Shown: positions 1-6,521 of the stretch, piece after piece
Position numbering within the stretch: position 1 is the stretch's first letter
How the letters are laid out: every line of letters starts with the position of its first letter
Source: Frankiales bacterium
GTDB taxonomy: Bacteria; Actinomycetota; Actinomycetes; Mycobacteriales; SCTD01
Reading direction: 5' to 3'
Length of the DNA: 6,521 nt
NCBI GenBank assembly: GCA_025464795.1
Contig: JAODNB010000170.1
Coordinates: 1-6,521 of the forward strand
Program-made: the position numbers and the translations under genes
The notes under the pieces: model-generated
Database searches by the model: none
Told to the model about the DNA's origin: nothing
The model's input: only the letters and a program-made list of their open reading frames with translations

Positions 1-2205
<2,205 letters not shown>

Positions 2206-2206
<1 letters not shown>

Positions 2207-3066
2207 TGCCCGTCCAGGTGCAGGGCGAGGTCCTGTCCATCCGCAGGGTCGGTGCCTACCAGGCCATGACCGTGGTCGCTCCCGGCATGGCGGAGCTGAC
2301 CCGGCCCGGCCACTTCGTCGCGGTCCAGGTGGGCGGGCCGGAGTCGAGCATGCTGCTGCGTCGTGCCTTCGCCATCTACGACGTCAAGGAGCGCGGGGTC
2401 TACGGCGGCACCGTCGAGTTCATCTTCGCCGTGCACGGCAAGGGCACCGCCTGGCTCTCCTCGCGCAGGGCACAGGACAAGCTCGACCTGGTCGGCCCGC
2501 TGGGTCAGCCCTTCAAGCTGCCGCGGGAGGCGGTCAACGCGACGCTGGTCGGCGGCGGCTACGGCTCTGCCCCGCTGCTCCCGCTCGCCACGGCTCTGCG
2601 GGAACGCGGCTGTCGCGTCGACTTCGTCCTCGGCGCCGGGTCGACCGACAAGCTCTTCGGACAGCTCGACGCCAAGCGCATCGCGACGAGCATCGAGGTG
2701 ACCACCGACGACGGCTCGACCGGAAGGCGCGGTCGCGTGAGCGACGTCCTGCCGGGCCTGCTCGACCGTACGGGCGCCGAGGTGGTCTACGCCTGCGGGC
2801 CGATGGCCATGCTCAAGGCGGTCACGGAGCAGTGCACCGAGCGCGGGATCCCCTGCCAGGTCGCTGTCGAGGAGTCCATGGCCTGCGGCATCGGCGTCTG
2901 CATGACGTGCGTCCTGCCGGTCATCGGTGACGACGGCCTTACGCGGATGGTGCGCTCCTGCGTCGAAGGCCCCGTGTTCCTCGGAGACCGGGTGCGTTGG
3001 GACGACATCGGCTCCTTGCCCGAGGACGTGGTCGGGTCCCTGAACGCGCCGGGGGCACACCGATGA
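2206..3066 (+). CDS. pyrK: Dihydroorotate dehydrogenase B, electron transfer subunit
   Basis: PyrK (286 aa) passes electrons from the FMN of class 1B PyrD through its [2Fe-2S] cluster and FAD to NAD+, working in a cytosolic PyrD2-PyrK2 complex. The fold is of the ferredoxin-NADP reductase type. Visible are an N-terminal FAD-binding barrel (~1-105) with LRRAFAIYD (51-59), in the place of the family's R-x-x-S/T flavin motif; a nucleotide-binding part with LVGGGYGSAPLLPLA (114-128) and YACGPMAML (195-203); and a C-terminal cluster domain with Cys227, Cys232, Cys235 and Cys252 (C-x4-C-x2-C-x16-C), the full set of iron ligands. Length is slightly above the ~255-265 aa of Firmicutes PyrK. The ATG at 2206 is chosen for its strong ribosome binding site and TGATG junction with carB; the frame extends further upstream but without a good start. 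It overlaps pyrD by 4 nt (ATGA), which supports one complex. The cysteine set and the neighbouring pyrD make PyrK far likelier than a generic oxidoreductase. Confidence 0.95.
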
Positions 3067-4097
3067 GCGAGCTCATCATGCGACCGGCGAACGAAGAGCT
3101 CCCAGCGCCGGTGATCGACATGACCACCCGACTGGGGGCGGTCACGTTCCCGAACCCCGTCTTCACCGCAAGCGGCTGCGCCGCCGCAGGCCAGGAGCTC
3201 GACCAGTTCTTCGACATCAGCGAGCTGGGCGGCGTCGTCACGAAGTCGATCATGCTCAGCCCGAGGTCGGGCCGCGCGACCCCGCGGATGGCAGAGACGC
3301 CGAGCGGGATGCTCAACTCGATCGGGCTGCAGGGTCCTGGCATCGAGGCCTTCCTCGACAAGGACCTCGCCTGGCTCGCCTCCCGGGGTGCCAGGGCGGT
3401 CGTCTCGATCGCGGGCAGCAGCGTCGACGACTACGCGAAGCTGGCGAACAAGCTGCGCGGGCAGAAGGGCCTCGCGATGATCGAGGTCAACATCAGCTGC
3501 CCGAACGTCGAGGACCGGGGTCAGGTGTTCGCCTGCGACCCGAGGGCGGCCGCTGCCGTCGTACAGGCCGTGAAGCGCTCCGCCCCCACCGGGGTGCCCG
3601 TCTTCGCCAAGCTCAGCCCGGACGTCACCGACATCGTCGAGATCGCGACGGCCTGCGTGGAGGCGGGCGCGGACGGTTTGAGCGTCATCAACACGCTGCT
3701 CGGGATGGTCATCGACACCACCACGATGCGACCGGCGCTCGGCGGGATCACCGGCGGCCTGTCCGGCCCGGCGATCCGGCCCGTGGCGGTCCGGTGCGTG
3801 TGGCAGATCCGCCAGGCCCTCCCGGACGTGCCGATCCTCGGCATGGGCGGCATCCGCACAGGTCTGGACGCCCTGGAGTTCGTCCTCGCCGGCGCCAACG
3901 CGGTCAGCGTCGGCACCACCGTCTTCGGCGACCCGACCGCGCCGATCCGCGTCCTGGACGAGCTCGCCCGCGCGCTGGTGGACCGTGGCTTCGAGCGCTT
4001 CGAGGACGCCATCGGGCTCGCCCACAAGCCTCCCGTACTCCTCCTCCCCGAGGGACCCGACCCCGTCGGGGACGAGCTGCAAGGAGCCGCCGAGTGA
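3063..4097 (+). CDS. pyrD: Dihydroorotate dehydrogenase, class 1B catalytic subunit
   Basis: Oxidises dihydroorotate to orotate with FMN, the fourth step of UMP synthesis. Class 1B enzymes are cytosolic and hand electrons to PyrK and NAD+, unlike the membrane quinone-linked class 2 enzymes. The protein is 344 aa, a TIM barrel. Class 1 is shown by NISCPN (143-148), in which Cys146 is the expected catalytic base (class 2 has Ser). Other motifs are FPNPVFTASGC (29-39), TKSIML (60-65, FMN-contacting Lys61), FAKLSP (181-186, Lys183), VIN (208-210) and the FMN phosphate loop GMGGI (260-264). There is no N-terminal membrane helix, also against class 2. The ATG at 3063 overlaps the pyrK stop (ATGA) with only a weak G-run upstream (3051-3055), so translation probably depends on coupling. 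It adds ~20 residues before the family's usual start; an ATG at 3120 (MTTRLGAV) is an alternative but lacks a ribosome binding site. The 3' end overlaps pyrF by 4 nt. Confidence 0.96.
   Translation: MSELIMRPANEELPAPVIDMTTRLGAVTFPNPVFTASGCAAAGQELDQFFDISELGGVVTKSIMLSPRSGRATPRMAETPSGMLNSIGLQGPGIEAFLDKDLAWLASRGARAVVSIAGSSVDDYAKLANKLRGQKGLAMIEVNISCPNVEDRGQVFACDPRAAAAVVQAVKRSAPTGVPVFAKLSPDVTDIVEIATACVEAGADGLSVINTLLGMVIDTTTMRPALGGITGGLSGPAIRPVAVRCVWQIRQALPDVPILGMGGIRTGLDALEFVLAGANAVSVGTTVFGDPTAPIRVLDELARALVDRGFERFEDAIGLAHKPPVLLLPEGPDPVGDELQGAAE
4081..4086 (+). promoter_or_regulatory. Shine-Dalgarno sequence for pyrF
   Basis: AAGGAG lies inside the last codons of pyrD, 7 nt before the GTG at 4094. 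This near-ideal spacing supports the GTG start of pyrF over any other candidate. Confidence 0.8.
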
Positions 4098-4789
4098 CAA
4101 CGCGCCCTCGGGCGCCCATCGCGGTCGCCCTCGACGCCCCTGACGTCGAGACAGCAGCGCAGTGGGCCCAGGCCGTGACTCCCTACGTCGCCGTGGTGAA
4201 GGTCGGGTTGGAGCTGTTCTGCCGTACCGGACCCTCGATCGTCGAGACCGTCCGGGGCGGCAGCGGCGTCGACCTGTTCCTGGACCTGAAGCTGCACGAC
4301 ATCCCCAACACCGTGGCCGGTGCCGCACGCGGCGTGGCGCGGCTGAAGCCCCGCTACCTCACCGTCCATGCGTCGGGCGGTGCGGACATGGTCAAGGCGG
4401 CGGTCGAGTCAGCCCCCGACGTGACCATCGCGGCGGTGACCGTGCTCACGAGCATGTCCGCTGACGCGCTCGCAGCAGTGGGGATCCAGGGATTGCCTCT
4501 CGACGCGGTACGGAGGCTTGCCGCCCTGGCCGTCGGGGCGGGTGCGGGAGCCCTCGTGTGCAGCCCTCAGGAGGTCGCTGCCGTCCGGTCGGAGGTCGGT
4601 GCCGGCATCATCCTCATCACCCCCGGGGTCCGTCCGGTCGGTGCCGACGTGCAGGACCAGGCCCGCGTGGCCACGCCGGCGCAGGCACTCGCTGACGGTG
4701 CCGACCTGCTCGTGATCGGGCGGCCCATCACCGGTGCCCGTGACCCGGGTGCTGCTGCAGCTGAGATCGCCGCCTCGCTGTCGCGCTGA
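4094..4789 (+). CDS. pyrF: Orotidine 5'-phosphate decarboxylase, short (E. coli/Bacillus-type) form
   Basis: Decarboxylates OMP to UMP, the last step of de novo pyrimidine synthesis; a cytosolic TIM-barrel dimer. The protein is 231 aa. Visible motifs are VALDAPD (11-17), VKVGLELF (35-42, Lys36), the catalytic signature DLKLHDIPNT (64-73, with Asp64, Lys66 and Asp69 as the charged network together with Lys36), the phosphate loop TPGVRP (176-181) and GRPIT (209-213, phosphate-binding Arg210). DLKLHDIPNT is the signature of the short family. Streptomyces and Mycobacterium enzymes are longer (~275-280 aa) and carry a DAKRGDIGST-type motif, so this gene is of a different subfamily from the one found at the same locus there. 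GTG start at 4094 overlaps the pyrD stop (GTGA) and has a well-placed ribosome binding site. It is the last pyr gene of the run, followed by a 91-bp gap. Confidence 0.96.
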   Translation: MTTRPRAPIAVALDAPDVETAAQWAQAVTPYVAVVKVGLELFCRTGPSIVETVRGGSGVDLFLDLKLHDIPNTVAGAARGVARLKPRYLTVHASGGADMVKAAVESAPDVTIAAVTVLTSMSADALAAVGIQGLPLDAVRRLAALAVGAGAGALVCSPQEVAAVRSEVGAGIILITPGVRPVGADVQDQARVATPAQALADGADLLVIGRPITGARDPGAAAAEIAASLSR

Positions 4790-4811
4790 AGCCGAGCGGG
4801 GGGCACCCACA

Positions 4812-4841
4812 TTGCTTCTCGCACCGCGCTTTCGCTAGGTT
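4812..4841 (+). promoter_or_regulatory. Putative sigma-A-type promoter for mihF (-gmk-rpoZ-coaBC)
   Basis: In the 91-bp gap between pyrF and mihF there is TTGCTT (4812-4817), then 18 nt, then TAGGTT (4836-4841). These resemble the -35 (TTGACA) and -10 (TAnnnT) elements of actinobacterial housekeeping promoters. The stretch is less GC-rich than its surroundings. Transcription would start near 4848, leaving a leader of ~30 nt with the mihF ribosome binding site. It is the only sizeable non-coding stretch in the window. I see no terminator after pyrF, so read-through from the pyr genes remains possible. The call rests on pattern match only. Confidence 0.5.
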
Positions 4842-4866
4842 CGCCCGTCCCGTCCGAACGGCTTCT

Positions 4867-4873
4867 GGAGGTG
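4867..4873 (+). promoter_or_regulatory. Shine-Dalgarno sequence for mihF
   Basis: GGAGGTG lies 7 nt before the GTG at 4881. The spacing favours that GTG over an in-frame TTG at 4875, which would sit only one base after the motif. Confidence 0.8.
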
Positions 4874-4880
4874 CTTGCTC

Positions 4881-5198
4881 GTGGCTCTGCCTCCGCTGAC
4901 GCCCGAGCAGCGTGCCGCGGCGCTGGAGAAGGCTGCTGCCGCGCGGAAGGCACGGGCGCAGCTGAAGGTGCGCCTGAAGTCCAGCGGGCTGAGCCTCGCC
5001 GACGTGCTCGAGAGCGGCGAGACGGACGACGCGGTGGGCAAGATGAAGGTCGTGGCCGTCCTCGAGGCCATGCCAGGAGTGGGCAAGGTCCGGGCGCAGA
5101 AGCTGATGGAGACGCTCGAGATCTCGCCGGCGCGGCGGATCCGCGGCCTCGGGGCCAAGCAGCGCGAGGCGCTGCTGAAGGCCTTCGCTCCGGAGTGA
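4881..5198 (+). CDS. mihF: Actinobacterial integration host factor (MihF/sIHF), nucleoid-associated protein
   Basis: A small basic DNA-binding protein of Actinobacteria, named for its original role as host factor in mycobacteriophage L5 integration. It is unrelated in sequence to E. coli IHF. It binds DNA with little sequence specificity, shapes the nucleoid and affects transcription. The protein is 105 aa, the usual length of the family. The N-terminal helix is rich in Ala, Lys and Arg (MALPPLTPEQRAAALEKA at 1-18). The helix-two-turns-helix DNA-binding part covers ~55-92, with KMKV (54-57), PGVGKVRAQKLME (65-77, hairpin GVGK) and RRIRGLG (85-91). Start GTG 4881 is set by the ribosome binding site 7 nt upstream and by the family's conserved ALPPLTPEQ start. 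It probably has its own promoter in the gap before it. The stop overlaps the gmk start (GTGA), and the mihF-gmk-rpoZ-coaBC order is the usual one in Actinobacteria. Confidence 0.96.
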   Translation: MALPPLTPEQRAAALEKAAAARKARAQLKVRLKSSGLSLADVLESGETDDAVGKMKVVAVLEAMPGVGKVRAQKLMETLEISPARRIRGLGAKQREALLKAFAPE

Positions 5199-5770
5199 CG
5201 GAGCAGGTGGCAGGTCGGCTCACGGTCCTGTCGGGCCCCTCGGGCGTGGGCAAGGGCAGCGTGATCGCTGCCGTCCGCCGCCGTCATCCGGACGTGTGGC
5301 TGTCCGTGAGCGTGACGACGCGCGCGCCCCGCCCCGGTGAGACCGACGGAGTGGAGTACCACTTCGTGGACGAGGCCGAGTACGAGCGGATGGTCGGTGC
5401 AGGTGAGCTGCTGGAGCACGCGACGTACGCCGGGGCGTCCTACGGCACGCCGCTCCAGCCCGTCCTGGACCGGATCGGGCAGGGGATACCGGCGCTGCTG
5501 GAGATCGAGCTCCAGGGCGCCCGGCAGGTGAAGGCAGCCATGCCCGAGGCCCACCTGGTGTTCCTGGCGCCGCCGTCCTTCGACGAGCTGGCGCGCCGTC
5601 TCACCGGTCGCGGGACCGAGGACCCGGACCGGGTTCGCAGGCGGTTGGACCTGGCGCGGATCGAGATGGCGGCCGAGGACGAGTTCGAAGCGGTCATCGT
5701 CAACGAAGACGTCGAGCTCGCAGCCGATGCGCTGGTAGCCTTGCTGAGCATCCCCGCAAACTTGGAGTAA
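5195..5770 (+). CDS. gmk: Guanylate kinase
   Basis: Phosphorylates GMP (and dGMP) to GDP with ATP, feeding GTP and (p)ppGpp pools; cytosolic P-loop kinase. The protein is 191 aa, within the normal range. Seen in order: P-loop GPSGVGKGS (14-22); GMP-binding segment SVSVTTRAPRPGE (37-49), GVEYHF (52-57), ELLEHATYAG (71-80) and SYGTP (82-86); LLEIELQGARQV (101-112); VFLAPPS (122-128); and the lid region RLTGRGTE (135-142) with the following Arg-rich helix. The usual LEIDxQGA motif has Glu105 instead of Asp. The GTG at 5195 overlaps the mihF stop (GTGA) and has no proper ribosome binding site of its own, which points to coupling with mihF. A second in-frame GTG at 5207 is an alternative start and would shorten the protein by 4 residues without affecting the P-loop. 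Confidence 0.95.
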   Translation: MTEQVAGRLTVLSGPSGVGKGSVIAAVRRRHPDVWLSVSVTTRAPRPGETDGVEYHFVDEAEYERMVGAGELLEHATYAGASYGTPLQPVLDRIGQGIPALLEIELQGARQVKAAMPEAHLVFLAPPSFDELARRLTGRGTEDPDRVRRRLDLARIEMAAEDEFEAVIVNEDVELAADALVALLSIPANLE

Positions 5771-5772
5771 CT

Positions 5773-6057
5773 GTGTCTGGCACCGTCGCGAACCCGATCG
5801 GCATCACCAACCCGCCCATCGACGAGCTCCTCGAGGCCACCGACTCCAAGTACAGCCTGGTCATCTACGCCGCCAAGCGCGCCCGCCAGATCAACGCGTA
5901 CTACTCCCAGCTCGGCGAGGGCCTGCTCGAGTACGTCGGTCCGCTGGTCGAGACCGGCGTGCAGGAGAAGCCGCTGTCGATCGCGCTGCGCGAGATCAAC
6001 GCCGGGCTGCTGCACCACGAGCACATGGCTGACATCACCGACGGCGCCCCCGGCTAA
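5773..6057 (+). CDS. rpoZ: DNA-directed RNA polymerase omega subunit
   Basis: The omega subunit binds the beta' subunit near its C-terminus and assists RNA polymerase assembly and stability. The protein is 94 aa, close to the ~90-110 aa of actinobacterial omegas. The actinobacterial N-terminal stretch (GITNPPIDELLEATDSKY at 10-27) leads into the conserved core LVIYAAKRARQIN (29-41), followed by YSQLGEG (44-50) and EKPLSIALREI (65-75). GTG start at 5773 has GGAG (5764-5767) 5 nt upstream, within the last gmk codons. It starts 2 nt after the gmk stop (TAA) and ends 6 nt before coaBC. The gmk-rpoZ pairing is common in many bacteria. Confidence 0.96.
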   Translation: MSGTVANPIGITNPPIDELLEATDSKYSLVIYAAKRARQINAYYSQLGEGLLEYVGPLVETGVQEKPLSIALREINAGLLHHEHMADITDGAPG

Positions 6058-6063
6058 CGCCCG

Positions 6064-6521
6064 ATGCCCAGGGTCGTCCTCGGCGTCGCCGGCGGGATCG
6101 CGGCCTACAAGGCCTGCGAGCTGCTCCGTCAGCTGACCGAGACCGGACACGACGTCCGCGTCGTGCCCACTGCTAGTGCTCTGGAGTTCGTGGGCGCGCC
6201 CACCTGGGCCGCCTTGAGCGGCAAGCCCGTCAGCGCGAGCACCTGGGACGACGTCCACCAGGTGCCTCACGTCCGGATCGGCCAGGAAGCCGACCTCGTG
6301 GTCGTGGCCCCGGCAACCGCCAACCTGCTGGCCAAGGCCGCGCACGGCCTCGCCGACGACCTGCTGACCAACACGCTGCTCACCGCCCGCTGCCCGGTCG
6401 TGATGGCGCCGGCCATGCACACCGAGATGTGGGAGCACCCGGCGACCCAAGCGAACGTCGCCACGCTGCGCGCCCGCGGGGTGCTCGTCGTCGAGCCCGC
6501 TGTCGGCCGGCTGACCGGAGC
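6064..6521 (+). CDS. coaBC: Bifunctional phosphopantothenoylcysteine decarboxylase/synthetase, 3'-truncated by window edge
   Basis: CoaBC (formerly Dfp) joins cysteine to 4'-phosphopantothenate (CoaB, CTP-dependent) and decarboxylates the product to 4'-phosphopantetheine (CoaC, FMN-dependent), two steps of coenzyme A synthesis. The frame is open to the right edge: 152 codons of a ~400-aa protein, covering most of the CoaC flavoprotein domain. Visible are the N-terminal FMN-binding GVAGGIAAYKACELLRQL (7-24), TASALEFVGAPTWAALSG (36-53), VPHVRIGQEADLVVVAPATA (67-86, His69 aligning with the expected catalytic His), the PASANT-like APATANLLAKAAHGLADD (82-99, Asn87) and PAMHTEMWEHPATQAN (116-131). 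No CoaB part is within the window, so the fusion is inferred from the family in Actinobacteria. ATG 6064 is chosen because the homology begins there. It follows rpoZ by 6 nt with no ribosome binding site, so reinitiation after rpoZ is likely. Confidence 0.93.
   Translation, partial: MPRVVLGVAGGIAAYKACELLRQLTETGHDVRVVPTASALEFVGAPTWAALSGKPVSASTWDDVHQVPHVRIGQEADLVVVAPATANLLAKAAHGLADDLLTNTLLTARCPVVMAPAMHTEMWEHPATQANVATLRARGVLVVEPAVGRLTG

Noticed and set aside
4056..4070. Perfect inverted repeat CCCGAC-CCC-GTCGGG near the end of pyrD, considered as a terminator or regulatory hairpin
   Set aside because: It is inside pyrD coding sequence, has no U-run and is followed at once by the pyrF ribosome binding site. 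Short GC stems are expected by chance in such GC-rich DNA.
2787..4328. A 513-codon open frame antisense to pyrK, pyrD and pyrF
   Set aside because: It spans three real genes and their junctions, has Arg/Gly/Ala-rich low-complexity composition and shows no domain motif. It is a codon-bias shadow.
4850..4861. Small hairpin CCGT-CCGA-ACGG just before the mihF ribosome binding site, considered as a leader regulatory element
   Set aside because: A 4-bp stem is too short to be meaningful, and the ~30-nt leader has no room for a riboswitch.
4875..4880. TTG at 4875 as the mihF start
   Set aside because: It is one base from the Shine-Dalgarno motif. GTG 4881 has ideal spacing and matches the conserved start of the family.

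Overview
This is a gene-dense window from a high-GC actinobacterial chromosome. All genes are on the + strand and almost all touch or overlap. The organism type is inferred from three things: very GC-rich third codon positions, frequent GTG starts, and an actinobacterial gene order (carB, pyr genes, mihF, gmk, rpoZ, coaBC) that includes mihF, a gene restricted to Actinobacteria. The combination of a class 1B dihydroorotate dehydrogenase pair (pyrK-pyrD) and a short PyrF at this locus suggests a member of the Propionibacteriales or a related lineage rather than Streptomyces or Mycobacterium. That placement is only a tentative inference.

Positions 1-4789 hold the distal part of a de novo pyrimidine operon. 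It runs from the C-terminal two thirds of carB (carbamoyl phosphate synthase large subunit), through pyrK (FAD/2Fe-2S electron transfer subunit) and pyrD (class 1B dihydroorotate dehydrogenase), to pyrF (orotidine 5'-phosphate decarboxylase). The three junctions are TGATG (1-nt overlap), ATGA (4 nt) and GTGA (4 nt), so these genes are very probably co-transcribed and translationally coupled. Together they cover the first step of the pathway, the dihydroorotate oxidation step and the final decarboxylation to UMP.

Positions 4790-4880 are the only intergenic gap of any size (91 bp). It contains a plausible sigma-A-type promoter and a strong ribosome binding site for the next gene. I see no convincing terminator in it.

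Positions 4881-6521 hold a second block: mihF (actinobacterial integration host factor, a nucleoid protein), gmk (guanylate kinase), rpoZ (RNA polymerase omega subunit) and the 5' part of coaBC (coenzyme A biosynthesis), which runs off the right edge. Spacings are a 4-nt overlap, 2 nt and 6 nt. This block links nucleotide supply, transcription and coenzyme A synthesis.

I found no mobile elements, CRISPR arrays, tRNA/rRNA genes, pseudogenes or undescribed system. The window is an ordinary housekeeping region. Its most notable point is which pyrimidine isozymes occupy the conserved locus.
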